NCBI GenBank assembly: GCA_964016985.1
Contig: OZ024828.1
Span: 78,637,869 to 78,701,868 of the forward strand
Reading direction: 5' to 3'
DNA: 64,000 nucleotides
Source: Anodontia alba
Taxonomy: Eukaryota; Mollusca; Bivalvia; Lucinida; Lucinidae
Positions 59,001-63,576 of the stretch are shown here, piece after piece (position 1 is the first letter of the stretch; the number at the start of each line of letters is the position of its first letter). Below the pieces are notes generated by a model, which made no database searches, was not told the origin of the DNA, and saw only the letters and a program-made list of their open reading frames with translations. A program made the position numbers and the translations under genes.

Positions 59001-60596
59001 GCCACCCTTGGGAAGGCTTACAATTGACTTTTGTAGGGAGATGATTGCTACAGATAGGCCCAACTTACAGTTAAACTGCTTTTTTTGGGAAATCCAGAAA
59101 TAATGGCTTATATATGAAGACTGCTGTAGTTGAGATGTGACCATTCCTGGAGGTTCTGCTGTGTGCAGATTTCTTTGTTCAACAAAGTTCTGTGATTTCA
59201 CTGCAGTATTAAGCACTACTCTGCTTTTAAAATCTTTCAGAAAGTCATTATTTGCCCAGTGCTTTACAGAGAAGAAGTAAATTTGCAAACCGTTGCCATG
59301 ATTTAACCATTTGTCGTAACTACCTGTGCAGGAAAAAAAATATTCTATAAGTTGGTTTTTAAAAAAAGTCAGGTATTTTCACTTTTTTCTCTTGGTAAAA
59401 ATGGCTACAAATTATGCAGAAATTGATAGGCTAGGTAAATTAGAAGCAGACCTTTGACAAGGTCCGGTCAAATTTTCTGAAATTTTTACAATATTGTTGC
59501 AAAACCAGTTAAAAATCAGCGAAGAAAAGTAAAAAAAATATTTTCTGAGATAAAAATTTAAAAAATCACATTACTATAGAAACTGCATAGGTCAGACCAG
59601 TGTTTGGCCATAGATTTAATTTGAGGGTTAATATTGACAGAAAAGACAACTGGTTTCGAATAATATATGGTCAATTGGAACAAAATATTTTCATATAAAA
59701 TAAAATTCCAAGCAAAAAACATCTTTCCGAGTGATTTTGAAAGGAAAGCAGTGAGCTATTTCACAGTGCTCTGTGCTGGAAGTATTTTACAGATTGTCTT
59801 TTATTTTGCTGTATAGTGGCCACAAAATAGAGTGAAGAAAAAAACAAAATGAGTTTCTTGAGCACTATGCTATTAGTGCAGAGTATAATGATGACATTAT
59901 TAATGAATAGACAAAATAACATTTGAACTGGTGTTGGTTAGTGTTATTACATCTGTCAGTTTAAAGAAGAACATAGCTCTGCTGTCTGAGGAAAAGCAAA
60001 AAAAATGAATTGTGATTTATGGTTGTGAAAAATTTACCAGGAACCAGTGACTCCCTGAATAGAGAATTTCATGTCTTAAGTTATGCCCACAACTTCTGTG
60101 TTCATGATGTGTATGCCTTTGCTCCATCTTTAACTTCTAAACCACTAGAGCTAGGGTCTTTGAATTTTAATAGATGAATATACATGGAAAATTAGTAGAC
60201 TAATATTTTGTCTTTCTTTGTCAGAAGACTTCTATTTTAAGAATTGGGTCCATTCCCCCCTCCCCCCCCACCCAAAAAAAAAAAAAAAAAAAAAAATAGA
60301 AATGTTGCCATGATTTTAAGAGAGGATGTTTGTATTTGGAAAACTAATATTTGCCAAGGAATAGATGATTTGGGCCTGTTTTATGAATATTTGTCTTGAA
60401 TTATGGTACTTCGAGTATTCTGGTTTTATAAAGACATTCCCTGTCGAAAATGTGTGGATTAATCCTTATAAACTTCATCTGTTTACAGATAGAAGAAGCA
60501 TTATTAGAAAGAAAGAAGAAAGAATTGTTACAAAAATATACTAGTGACTCATTACAAGCAGAGGAAGATGAATCCAAGGAACTGATGGGGTTATGA
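23013..60596 (+). CDS. ISY1: ISY1, pre-mRNA splicing factor (spliced, 11 exons)
   Basis: Spliceosome component associated with the NineTeen/Prp19 complex and the catalytic centre. Exons: 23013-23015, 26397-26419, 28693-28744, 32013-32121, 42330-42442, 46468-46529, 48401-48456, 52017-52139, 54797-54906, 55626-55715, 60489-60596 (TGA). All junctions are GT-AG and in phase. The product is 282 residues against 285 recalled for human. Recognised blocks: ARNSEKAMTTLARWR, ERRPFLASEC, KAEKWRRQIIGE, KVAQIQNAGLGEF, INKLLREKGHWEDRIKELGG, GPKMLDHEGKEVPGNRGYKY, FGAAKDLPGVRELFE, RKTRAELMKDID, YYGYRDEDDGVIVPLE, an acidic run, FIAHVPVPSQKEIEEAL. The first coding exon holds only the ATG. Introns total more than 36 kb and are mostly transposon sequence; intron 4 contains an antisense transposon gene. 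Confidence 0.97.
23650..24790 (-). pseudogene. LINE reverse transcriptase C-terminal relic
   Basis: On the complement, broken frames show the end of a non-LTR retrotransposon ORF2. They include DNLQVIHIITNK, LQIIDSRKNLGIFF, FRTLGFFNHY, TLEYESQAWNP, IIKLEKIQQHAARFVHRNY, DLGWETLESRRK and, last, KNFFFPRTIQDSNRLPS. The order and motifs match the RT thumb/C-terminal part of jockey/CR1-like elements (family knowledge). Several stops and frameshifts are present. SINE-A at 23905-24197 splits it between the SRRK and the following segment. Located in ISY1 intron 1. Confidence 0.8.
23905..24197 (+). mobile_element. SINE-A inserted in the LINE relic
   Basis: Plus-strand copy from TCGGCCACGATGGCTCAGTC (A box) through a diverged B box (ACAGGTTCGTTCCCC) to GACTGGGTTGTAGAACTC. 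Flanks carry diverged duplicates of CAATCAGTYTGTCTTC, fitting a target-site duplication. Confidence 0.85.
24850..24965. repeat. Family D palindrome
   Basis: AACATATGTTGTGGGTATTC against GAGTACCCACAACATATATT, centre GCACCTCGGCGAGGCGC. Confidence 0.8.
25045..25230. repeat. Two adjacent family D palindromes, diverged
   Basis: ACATATGTTGTCAGTACACA / GAGTGCAACAACATATG and GATGTGTTGTGGTACTCATA / AAGTGCCACAACATATG lie head to tail. Confidence 0.65.
25235..26396. other. ISY1 intron 1 remainder; no gene seen
   Basis: No reading frame with protein similarity. AT-rich sequence with a polypyrimidine tract (TTTTCTTATTTTCCAG) just before exon 2. Confidence 0.5.
26530..27085. repeat. Interspersed repeat family K, long copy
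   Basis: Shares CATCGCATATCCCCGC, CATATCTCC, GATTCCAAATGCGTTCCTCC and TCATAGGGCTATCGC with 27920-28165. Both end in a hairpin-like TTTTTCTTCGAAAAAGCGCGGGGAT-type terminus (key parts GCTTTTTCTTC and AAAAGCGCGGGGAT). Open plus frames at 26538-26962 are chance reads through the repeat. Confidence 0.65.
27241..27453. mobile_element. PB-MITE copy (TTAA flanks)
   Basis: TTAACCCTTGTCCTGCTGAA on the left, CAGCAGGACAAGGATTAA on the right. Central GTTGGCTTCTTCAGAAGCCA. In ISY1 intron 2. Confidence 0.9.
27721..27913. mobile_element. PB-MITE copy, opposite orientation
   Basis: TTAACCCTTGTCATGCTGAA to AGCAGGACTAGGGTTAA. The asymmetric unique arm (AATCAGATTACTTGATTCAG) is on the left, so it is inverted relative to the 27241 copy. 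Confidence 0.9.
27920..28165. repeat. Interspersed repeat family K, second copy
   Basis: From AACTAGAGCTAGTAGATGGC to TCAAAAAGCGCGGGGATAAC. Matches 26585-27085 with an internal deletion. Confidence 0.7.
28440..28645. repeat. Family D MITE with long poly-T/poly-A
   Basis: CATATGTTGTAGGTACTCAT and AGGTGCTTCTGATGAGTACCC keep the palindrome; TCTAGATAAGATGC / TATCTGGAGC are the outer arms. Confidence 0.6.
28752..28955. mobile_element. PB-MITE next to the ISY1 exon 3 donor
   Basis: TTAA at 28752-28755 then CCCTTGTCCTGCTGAA. The right end is degenerate (CAGCATGACAATCCC). The exon 3 donor GTAAGT is 28745-28750, so the element begins one base after the donor consensus. Confidence 0.85.
29056..29298. 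mobile_element. MITE family C, well preserved
   Basis: GGGCCCAGTTGTTCAAAGC and GCTTTGAACAACTGGGCCC termini. Arms are nearly complementary throughout; centre GTAGCTTTTGCAGTGCAAAA. Confidence 0.9.
29300..29868. other. ISY1 intron 3; no gene recognised
   Basis: Low-copy-looking intronic sequence. A stretch at 29630-29720 (AATAATATTTATTGGAAAAT) resembles a retroelement 3' end but cannot be assigned. Confidence 0.35.
29883..30192 (-). mobile_element. SINE-A full length with target duplication
   Basis: Complete reverse copy from the GTTTGTTTGTGTTGAGG tail to CACCGAGGCCGGC. Flanked by a 14-bp direct repeat TTATTTTATGATGG at 29869-29882 and 30193-30206. Confidence 0.95.
30578..30832. mobile_element. 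Repeat family L with inverted CCCGCCA / GGCAGGGT ends
   Basis: Begins ATACCCCGCCACACAATAG, shows GTGGCAGGGTATTATGG, and ends GATGGCAGGGTGTTAT. A second copy is at 46196-46418. Confidence 0.6.
30895..31070. repeat. Fragment of the Tigger-type MITE
   Basis: TATGGATATCTCGAAGTA and CGATCCTCGTTATCTTGACC, then CTTATCAAAGTGAAAATCTG, parallel to parts of 18687-18993 in rearranged order. Confidence 0.55.
31080..31640. repeat. Tandem repeat, 140-160 bp unit, about 3.5 copies
   Basis: Unit marked by TTTCCGGATGATAACTTGAG, AACCAAACTTGCTATATGCA and AAGGAGATCTGGTTTG, recurring from about 31100, 31240, 31395 and 31475. It extends sequence found inside family L (30740-30800). Confidence 0.75.
32451..32660. 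mobile_element. MITE family E2
   Basis: AAATGTCCTAAAATTTTAAA and AAAATTTTAGGACATTTG termini. Core CAAACAGTGTAGACCCTGAT, GCTTCTTCAGAAGCAGTCTG. Confidence 0.85.
32835..33125 (+). mobile_element. SINE-A, strongly diverged
   Basis: GGGCTCCATAGCACTGTCAG replaces the head. The body keeps GCTGATTCAAAGAGGGCAGT and the tail GATTGGGCCATAAAACACCA. Confidence 0.7.
33390..33505. repeat. Family D palindrome
   Basis: ATATATGTTGTGGGTACTCA with GATTACCCACAACATATTTA; the centre has lost part of one arm. Confidence 0.65.
33507..33750. mobile_element. MITE family C
   Basis: GGGCCCAGTTGTTCAAAGC to GCTTTGAACAACTGGGCCC with the CAG trinucleotide on both sides. Confidence 0.9.
33876..34127. mobile_element. MITE family C nested in an older copy
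   Basis: GGGGCCGGTTGTTCAAAGC to GCTTTGAACAACTGGGCCC, a full palindromic copy. Confidence 0.9.
35311..35572. mobile_element. TTAA MITE family E1 inside the transposon
   Basis: TTAACCCTTAAGACGCCAAA and TTGGCACTTTAAGAGTTAA. The core GTAGCAGTCTGATC is duplicated in tandem once. Confidence 0.8.
35845..36054. repeat. 210-bp foldback with 26-bp inverted ends
   Basis: TTGAGCAGACCACAGCAAAA / TTTTGCTATCCCTCGGCTCAA with AACCTACA / TGTAGGTT adjoining. It lies about 80 bp past the stop of the transposon frame. Either a small MITE or part of the element. Confidence 0.65.
36132..37364 (-). CDS. Transposase-like segment (third part of the 1,418-codon frame)
   Basis: Open from just after the TAG at 37365-37367 to a TAA at 36132. 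The first methionine is at 37334, giving 400 residues. Numbered from that Met: a C42-x2-C45 pair with nearby aromatic residues, FDLQ with D99, then VWSETEGGRGSCE, FYSDACGGQNRN with D175, and GHTHMECDSMHAGIE with candidates E216, D218 and E225. The tail is basic and polar. The spacing of D, D and E within a GQN context suggests an RNase H-fold (DDE) nuclease. The same signature occurs in uncharacterised animal proteins I tentatively associate with Pfam DUF7869. It is in frame with the preceding segment, separated by one TAG, so it is probably the C-terminus of one protein. Confidence 0.75.
   Translation of the reverse strand, partial: FLGPELNISRMYELYQEKCLQNSDKPVSKAVYRRTFNEEFNFSFHVPKKDQCNTCTRYNQILSEDTLMTDEIKTEYEKHQSRKVRARQEKESDKQTSKTTSNIFVATFDLQSVLYTPCTLVSLMYYMGKLCCYNLSVYNLSNQAGTCYVWSETEGGRGSCEVATCLRLQLLSLPLNIDHVIFYSDACGGQNRNQIIATSLLDAVTASNNIKLIDHNFLESGHTHMECDSMHAGIEFAKKKTAIYVPSQWDTVIRLARRKNPYTVVPIKHGDIIDFKQMKTQKIKNVKITAEGKRVIWTKIRWMRFQEDCPDTFFIKYDYDEEFQSIKVSGSKRGRTTDASPSDVLPRRYKSKLPISAAKKKDLLNLCKSGVIPSEYHEFYKSLPSHQSVRDRLPEPDILETNSDCDTDAE
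37365..39095 (-). CDS. OTU cysteine protease plus Cys-rich transposase N-region (second part)
   Basis: Open between two TAG codons, 39098-39096 and 37367-37365. Numbering from the GTG at 39038: residues about 70-210 form an OTU domain with PDGNCFFEAARM (D78, C81 nucleophile), YWSNRAGDLLPLALANW, and ISEHYDG (H207). This is the D-x-x-C plus late His arrangement of the OTU family of deubiquitinase-like proteases. Then comes a long acidic Ser/Thr-rich linker and a basic NLS-like KRKLARKRKS. The last block is NWKKNIRKRLRLSGQEY, CKSCRFKC, IFSSFWSL and HSTENRGRHIPHN, which in related proteins precedes the DDE-like region. Internal ATGs exist but no start is needed if the upstream TAG is read through or is a mutation. 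Confidence 0.8.
   Translation of the reverse strand, partial: AKKIINEKNQANVDGNVKQVKQTRVKKTLFEGQSSEQQCNRLNNQTDNLCYLAMIQQAKEESKEEEERRKMIELQHENRLDQLLFSNGFIRKTVIPDGNCFFEAARMTLGEDYSRQHLRQQLCQHLEENVEEYTGFLLNRNANDDDLTFLKAYFKQIETLRQNGYWSNRAGDLLPLALANWSQRTVRIYSSKPEQPVIEVQPTLGQHNESEPVCLAYISSPGISEHYDGCIKCSTLSQALSSETHSKMQPDESQSLVQNGSQSTSSETEVFTAVQISITEADEELDTGPVTTPQEVNNCETVIIPERSEANVDVSTARICEEAEPQYVADPLDIQNGTLPDKAPYDNTSTTDYSNKSSLESICSPKKLTPRKSAKFITPVKRKLARKRKSTPENWKKNIRKRLRLSGQEYKSSTGKIIQEKTMKQPCKSCRFKCTSNFSEENRKQIFSSFWSLASYERQKDFVCSCVVEKKTKTYLDENDEVKEKRRMVSRSYTLENEGQKYVVCKKFFSATLNIGEAYINHALSNKSGGRFHSTENRGRHIPHNKTHRETLDLVREHITSFPKVDGHYVRKDSNR
39096..40385 (-). CDS. Charged, probably nuclear N-terminal segment (first part)
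   Basis: 429 residues from ATG 40385 to TAG 39098-39096. It begins with acidic and aromatic MDDPFWSDWSDDEACF, then low-complexity Ser/Asn/Glu-rich sequence. Several Lys/Arg clusters follow (QKRKRTIQGK, KKSRRNKKQCKN, RKGIKRKQ) and an acidic patch ESQSSDDDVP. No catalytic domain is recognised. It is in the same frame as the OTU segment, which follows after the TAG. A TTACTTGTAG just before the ATG could be a splice acceptor, so a short upstream leader exon is possible. Likely role (inference): nuclear localisation or DNA binding of the transposon protein. Confidence 0.65.
   Translation of the reverse strand: MDDPFWSDWSDDEACFQTAPYAGEVEPTDFKKDPLLQTDQESNYPNKGNHCSEPVQAKSQISQQADVAECKHVTTHLEDNDNLTAKRTSNQGCENLGTDHSLDDFSNNIILSNETQPSNESLNDNWNNVVISAEPNDNQFQTYFKDAEEDGGTEDKETKQVKHQMFMNDAILKGITLADSSENAKPSDTANGSVKNSANSGSLFNDKSRSASSLKSHSSPKKSTVHKNLNINQKRKRTIQGKTLTKKSKISGSSKVSRRKNDKIHFAAIERKRVKKWASTFSLKNKGKASKKGTNKEKPKKSRRNKKQCKNNIKGVKLCSNSGKRKGIKRKQSESQSSDDDVPLSVLRNEATALAQIEDSDDTYNLSDTEINSTDSEYCANSSDGKNKPKRGLAMKRKGDKSHARVSEKKTERGVDKAGKKKKVSDKES
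41015..41158 (+). mobile_element. SINE-A 3' fragment inside the transposon
   Basis: From TTTCTGGCGAAAGAATGTGC to ACCTCAACAAAAACAAAC. The tRNA head is absent, fitting 5' truncation. Confidence 0.85.
42520..42700. repeat. Family D palindrome
   Basis: AACATATGTTGTGGGTACTC and GATTTCCCACAACATATG around AGAAGTGCTCAGCACTTCT, 80 bp after ISY1 exon 5. Confidence 0.8.
43205..44190. repeat. Tandem array with CCAAGATGGC motif, about 7 units of 125-150 bp
   Basis: Units begin near CAGAATTGCTAAAAT at about 43219, 43361, 43485, 43619, 43771, 43916, 44053 and 44136. Each is followed by TTCAGATATCCAAGATGGC and later AGTTGGATTGAGC, AACTTGATGGGA. Units are diverged. Located in ISY1 intron 5. Confidence 0.85.
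44600..45135. repeat. Tandem repeat of about 155 bp, 3.5 copies
   Basis: AATGAAACTTGATACA, GGCCATCAG and GAATGCAAGAACCATAA recur at about 44619, 44775, 44932 and 45081. ISY1 intron 5. Confidence 0.8.
45291..45516. mobile_element. PB-MITE copy
   Basis: ATAACCCTAGTCCTGCTGAA to CAGCAGGAAAAGGGTTAA; one TTAA has mutated to ATAA. Confidence 0.85.
45600..45790. repeat. Foldback related to 2240-2410
   Basis: GGGTGCCCAGTGAAGATACA, ATAGTCTGATCAGAATCTTC and GAGGTGCTCAGGCTGATTTG follow the same order as the first copy. Confidence 0.55.
46196..46418. mobile_element. Repeat family L copy
   Basis: AATACCCTGCCATACAGTAG to AATGGTAGGGTATTATT; interior AACTTGAGTAAATATCAGTG and GGAGATCTGGTTTCTGATTG. Confidence 0.75.
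47150..47255. repeat. Family G hairpin, diverged
   Basis: AAACAGTGCAGATTCTGATC and GATCTGGGTCTGCACTGCTT are inverse arms with a duplicated loop. Confidence 0.55.
47391..47480 (+). mobile_element. SINE-A, 5'-truncated, with 13-bp target duplication
   Basis: Only the last 90 bp (GCCTGCCCAGTAAACGTG to CTCAACACAAACA). It is flanked by exact direct repeats GCTATAGAACAGT at 47378-47390 and 47481-47493. The fresh duplication indicates a recent insertion. Confidence 0.95.
47866..48070. mobile_element. MITE family E2
   Basis: AAATGTCCTAAAATTTCAAA and TTTGAAATTTTAGGACATTT termini with CCAGATCAGACCTTGAAGGA / AGCAGTCTGAACAGGG inside. Confidence 0.8.
48490..48695. mobile_element. MITE family E2
   Basis: AAATGTCCTAAAATTTTGAA left; the right end is eroded (GTCTAATTTTTAGGATTTTAACC). 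Core GATCAGACTGCTCCTTCAGG is perfect. It begins 33 bp after ISY1 exon 7. Confidence 0.8.
49040..49170. repeat. Imperfect inverted repeat with CpG-rich arms
   Basis: GACGTCTGATTGGATAACGT... and ATCCGACGTCATCACGTAAT with central TTTGCGACGGTATATTCTGC / GATATACTGTCGCAAA. Confidence 0.7.
49251..49420. repeat. GC-rich long palindrome
   Basis: AATGGGGATAACTGCATCAA / TGAATGCAGTTATCCCCTAA outer arms. Inner arms GGGGAGGTAAATCGGCGGTT / AACCGCCGATTTACCTCCCC are perfect; loop region GCTGACGCGTCGCC. Confidence 0.85.
49427..49586. repeat. MITE family F, diverged
   Basis: GCATGCTGGGTAGAAAATTCAGC and TTGTCTGCTGAATTAGCCCAG outer arms. Confidence 0.6.
50088..50292. mobile_element. MITE family F, well preserved
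   Basis: CACTCTGGGCATTTTCAGCA to TGCAAATATTACCCAGAGTG. The central palindrome is TGCAAATTGTCTCCTTGGGA / GACAATTTGCA. Confidence 0.85.
50735..50918. mobile_element. MITE family F
   Basis: CAGTCTGGGTAAAATTCTCAGC / GCTGAATTTGCCCATAATGG, inner GAGACAATTTGCATGAAATG retained on one arm. Confidence 0.75.
50965..51992 (+). mobile_element. Decayed mariner element
   Basis: TA flanks and about 30-bp inverted ends: GAGGGTTGTTTGGAAAGTTC left; on the complement, AAGGATTGTTCAGAAAGTTC right. The plus strand shows broken parts of a mariner transposase N-terminal region, including VVKFCVALNKAPTETLRMIK and, in another frame, ITTIRVIADELGV and STVHGILTEELGMRR (helix-turn-helix area). The D,D34D catalytic part is missing, so it is a non-autonomous relic. 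The right end is 24 bp before ISY1 exon 8. Confidence 0.85.
52565..52778. mobile_element. PB-MITE copy
   Basis: TTGACCCTGGTCCTTCTGAA to CAGCATGACAAGGGTTAA. Central CAGTTGGCTTCTTCAGAAGC. ISY1 intron 8. Confidence 0.85.
53487..53692. mobile_element. MITE family F, well preserved
   Basis: CATTCTCTGGGCTAATTCAG to TGAAATTTTACCCAGAGTGC; centre TTGTCTCCATTGGAGACAA. Confidence 0.85.
53778..54021. mobile_element. MITE family C
   Basis: GGGCCCAGTTGTTCAAAGC to GCTTTGAACAACTGGGCC. The AAAGGTGAGTAGCTTTTACA arm has mutations. Confidence 0.9.
54073..54315 (+). mobile_element. SINE-B copy
   Basis: CACTGGGGCATCCAACTAAT, a polypyrimidine body and AAATGACCCACAAGGGTTGA ending CCCCAACACAATCAA. The open minus frame through it is a by-product of the purine-rich strand. 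Confidence 0.75.
54946..55035. repeat. Family H hairpin
   Basis: GGCCCTGATCAGCCTGCACA and TGTGCAGGCTGATCAGGGC are perfect arms, starting about 40 bp after ISY1 exon 9. CAGGCTTATCAGGGCCTTTG repeats the arm. Confidence 0.85.
55717..56945. repeat. 54-bp minisatellite, about 22 units
   Basis: Unit parts in order: GGTCATTTACAATAAAGGGG, TGAGTGGAGTGAAGGGTTGT, CTGGATACTGTTTA. The array begins inside the GTAGGTCATT donor of ISY1 exon 10 and runs 1.2 kb into intron 10. The period is a multiple of three, so long frames appear on the minus strand without coding meaning. Units differ by 1-4 substitutions; one unit near 56660 is shortened. Confidence 0.95.
56946..58460. other. ISY1 intron 10; no gene recognised
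   Basis: Includes a diverged duplication (CCATTTTCAACTCTATCCTA with GCACCTGGGAACTTAGT near 58110-58170, repeated 58210-58290). No coding support. Confidence 0.4.
58465..58560. repeat. Family H hairpin
   Basis: GCCCTGATCAGCCTGCACAA and TTGTGCAGGCTGATCAGGGC perfect arms, followed by GGCTTATCAGGGCCTTTAAT. Nearly identical to 54946-55035. Confidence 0.85.
58657..58890 (+). mobile_element. SINE-B copy
   Basis: CACTGGGGCGCCCAACTGAT, GTAGCAGGTAAGGGTAGAGG, AAATGACCCACAAGGACTGA, end AAACCCAAACACAATCAA. Confidence 0.8.
58891..60488. other. ISY1 intron 10 end; no gene recognised
   Basis: AT-rich, with a poly-C/poly-A tract at about 60255-60297. The acceptor CTGTTTACAG precedes exon 11. Confidence 0.45.
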
Positions 60597-60995
60597 CATC
60601 ATTGACAGAGAATGTCATTATTGGATTGAGTATGACTTCACCAGATGGAGTATGACTTAACTGGATGGTGTATAACATCATTGGATGCTGTATTGTGATA
60701 CCATTGCACTAGATGGATGATGTCATTGGATAGATAATGGTATCAGTGGATGGATGACATCTCTGTATGCATTATGAAATCATAGATGAATAATGCTATT
60801 ATTGGATGAAGTTGCAATATGTTAATGTTGGACTAAAAGCTTGGAAGTCCTACATGTTTATTGCTGAGACAGTATGATTGTGTGTTCTCAAACTGTGAAT
60901 GTACAAACTGTATTCTGAAAAGTGAACAAGTCCTAGCATGCGAGATAGCAGTAGGTCAGAGATGCTAGTTGTGAAATAAAAATACTTTTATTGTT
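60597..60995 (+). terminator. ISY1 3'UTR with polyadenylation signal
   Basis: After the TGA, GGATG-rich imperfect repeats (CACCAGATGGAGTATGACTT, TTGGATGCTGTATTGTG, ATCAGTGGATGGATGACATC) run to about 60790. AATAAA at 60975-60980 is the first strong polyadenylation signal; the cleavage site is presumably 10-25 bp later. Confidence 0.7.
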
Positions 60996-61069
60996 GCAAC
61001 TGCTTCAGCTTCAGCAAGCAGGAGCTATGTAGGGATCACTTTCCGGCATCATCATTTGTGTAGATCTCT

Positions 61070-61283
61070 TTAACCCTTGTCCTGCTGAATAAATTAAGCT
61101 GCCATGCCCATTCCTAATTTTCAGCCAATTAGATAACTTGATCCAGATTGTTGATATAAATTCACATACTTGATGGCAAACAGTGCAGATCCAGATCAGT
61201 TGGCTTCTTCAGAAGCCAACTGATCTGGATCTACACTGTTTGCAAAGGCAGGGTATATCCGGGTTCAGCAGGACAAGGGTTAA
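61070..61283. mobile_element. PB-MITE copy with intact TTAA ends
   Basis: TTAACCCTTGTCCTGCTGAA / TTCAGCAGGACAAGGGTTAA, exactly inverted over 20 bp. It lies about 75 bp past the likely ISY1 poly(A) site. Confidence 0.95.
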
Positions 61284-61298
61284 TGTGAAATCTGTGTG

Positions 61299-61511
61299 TT
61301 AACCCTTGTCATGCTGAATAGTTTAAGATGCCACACCCACTTCTAATTTCCAGCCAATCAGATTACTTGATCTGGGTTTTTGATAGAAATTCACATCTTT
61401 AATGACAAACAGTACAGATCCTGATCATTTGCCTTCTTCAGAAGCCAACTGATCTGGATCTACACTGTTTGCTAAGACAGGGCATGTCATGTTTAGCATG
61501 AGAAGGGTTAA
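61299..61511. mobile_element. PB-MITE copy adjacent to the previous one
   Basis: TTAACCCTTGTCATGCTGAA to TAGCATGAGAAGGGTTAA, same orientation, 15 bp from its neighbour. Confidence 0.9.
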
Positions 61512-61779
61512 GCATTTTTTCTGAAAACACCAAGGCTTCTAGGCTAATGAGACTTCATACACACATCCACCATGATGCACTCTGTCCTCTGTCATTGACC
61601 GTTACTGACCTTGACCTACTTTTCATGCTTGGCTGAACAATGTTAAGTCTCTGCATTTACATTGTAGTTCCATTTCTTGAACACCACCAGAAGTTGCGAA
61701 ATAGCCATTCAGCAGATTTCTTGTTCCTCCATGAAATCACATGCAAGGTTATTCTTTTAAATGATTCTTGGTGCAAAAT

Positions 61780-61870
61780 AAGAAAATAAAAAAAAACAAA
61801 ACAAAAAAAAAAAAAAAAAAAACAAAAAAAAAAAAAAAAAAACACAAAAAACCCCACAAAAAAACAGCAT
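61780..61870. repeat. A-rich low-complexity tract
   Basis: Runs of A broken by C over about 80 bp; probably a decayed retroelement tail. Confidence 0.8.
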
Positions 61871-62054
61871 ATGTTTTTTCTGCTTAACACTCCTTTGGAG
61901 CTCATATTGAGTGAAATGCTAGATAAGGTCAATATTTTTGCAAACATGTAAAGTTTAGAAGTAATGTAGTTTTACCCCATCACGAAAACACGCTTATATA
62001 ATTTTGACCCCTTAAACCCCACTTTTATATAGTAAAACTGGGGTTTACAGGGGT

Positions 62055-62170
62055 ACACATTATTTTTCTTATTTCTGCTCAAAACATAGATTGTGGGTAC
62101 TCGTTAGAACCGCCTCGATGAGGCGGTTCTAATGAGTACCACAATCTATGTTTCGAGCAGAAATATGAAA
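62055..62170. repeat. Family D palindrome
   Basis: ATAGATTGTGGGTACTCGTT / TGAGTACCACAATCTATG with a GCCTCGATGAGGC centre; twin of 16345-16460. Confidence 0.8.
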
Positions 62171-62454
62171 ACTATCAGATTTTTTTATCTGAAAATTTTC
62201 AGGTTTTGGAGATGAAATTTTCAATATATTTGAATAGGGGTGTTTTCGTAATGCCATCTTCAAAGAAAACTGGGTATCATTAGTTATACTATGGCATAAA
62301 ACTGCTTTATCATAGGACATTGCTATTATTCAATGGATAACGTCATGTTATAAAAATGATACGAATACACTTTACATAACACTTGATTACTGGAACGTAA
62401 CATGATGCCGACCATGAAATATGGCCATAAAATACAGTCATATGGTTAAAAGAA

Positions 62455-62560
62455 TCTCACGTGTGTTCATTTCATTTGAAATATATGAAACTCGCTGAAG
62501 GCTCATTTCATAAATTTCATATGAAGGGACCTTTCATGTAAGATTCTCTATATTTGATAG
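62455..62560. repeat. Palindromic repeat family I, diverged
   Basis: TTCATTTGAAATATATGAAA and CATAAATTTCATATGAA around CTCGCTGAAGGCTC; ends in AGAATCTCACGTG / CATGTAAGATTCT. Confidence 0.65.
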
Positions 62561-62629
62561 AGGATACACAAAAGGGCCAGAAAATACATTACCACATTTA
62601 CTTAAAATATTGGGACACCTTAACATACG

Positions 62630-62873
62630 GGGCCCAGTTGTTCAAAGCGTCGTTAGCTTAACAAGCTCGTTAAGGGTCATTTCGTTAACTGTTTTAGCGG
62701 ATTCAATACATAATATTCTGATATTTTTTGCTGAAAAAATGTGAGTAGCTTTTGCACTGCAAAAGCTACTCACATTTTTTCAGCAAAAAATTTCAGCATA
62801 TTTGCTTATCACTCGATTAAAATTTTAACGAATCGTTAACTAACGACATCGTTAGCTTTGAACAACTGGGCCC
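62630..62873. mobile_element. MITE family C, best preserved copy
   Basis: GGGCCCAGTTGTTCAAAGC and GCTTTGAACAACTGGGCCC; centre AGTAGCTTTTGCACTGCAAA. Confidence 0.95.
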
Positions 62874-62894
62874 TGGTCCAGAAGTTTGAACAGT

Positions 62895-62990
62895 TGATCA
62901 GTGGCAAAAAGTCTAGACCCTGATCAGATGTTACATTCTGGGGTGTCTAATTTGGGTCTATATTGTTTGCTTAGGCCTGTCTGCTCCAAT
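62895..62990. repeat. Family G hairpin, diverged
   Basis: AAAGTCTAGACCCTGATCAG and AATTTGGGTCTATATTGTTT are inverse arms. Confidence 0.6.
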
Positions 62991-63394
62991 ACTTAGATAA
63001 ATTGCTGTGTCTGTAGTCTATCAAGGTATTTTGTTGTCAAATAAGGAATCGGACTTTGGCTACTGCGGAAGAACCAATTTTCTACCGAATGTGAGATATA
63101 TGTTTTCAGGTGATTTGTGGAATCATGAAATGTCATAAGTATTTAGGGAACATCCTTGCTGCTGGAGTTGATTTATATCAATAAACAAAAATGGCCATGA
63201 ATGACTAGAGATGTGCAGGCTGATCTAATAGCATATACTGTCTGGAGACCCAGATTAGTACATGGGAACCTCTTTATAACAAGTTACATATATAGTTTGT
63301 TTGTTGTTTAAAGCATGGTTTCTGGTATAATCATTTAAAGATGGACCCCATGTCAAACATTGTACTTATTTTTTAGTTTGCACAAATGACATAA

Positions 63395-63520
63395 AGTTTA
63401 AACCAAAGACGGACCCCAAAAATGTATCAAAACAAAATTGTATAGATTATGTAGAAAAATGAACATTTATGGTCATTTTTCTATATAATTTATACATTTT
63501 TGTTTGGATACAACATTGTT
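63395..63520. repeat. AT-rich inverted repeat
   Basis: ATGTATCAAAACAAAATTGT pairs approximately with ATACATTTTTGTTTGGATAC, and TAGAAAAATGA with TCATTTTTCTA. Confidence 0.65.
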
Positions 63521-63576
63521 GTCTAGCTAATATGGTTGTTGCTGTGGCCGCCAATAATAGTGTTACATAGGTTGTG

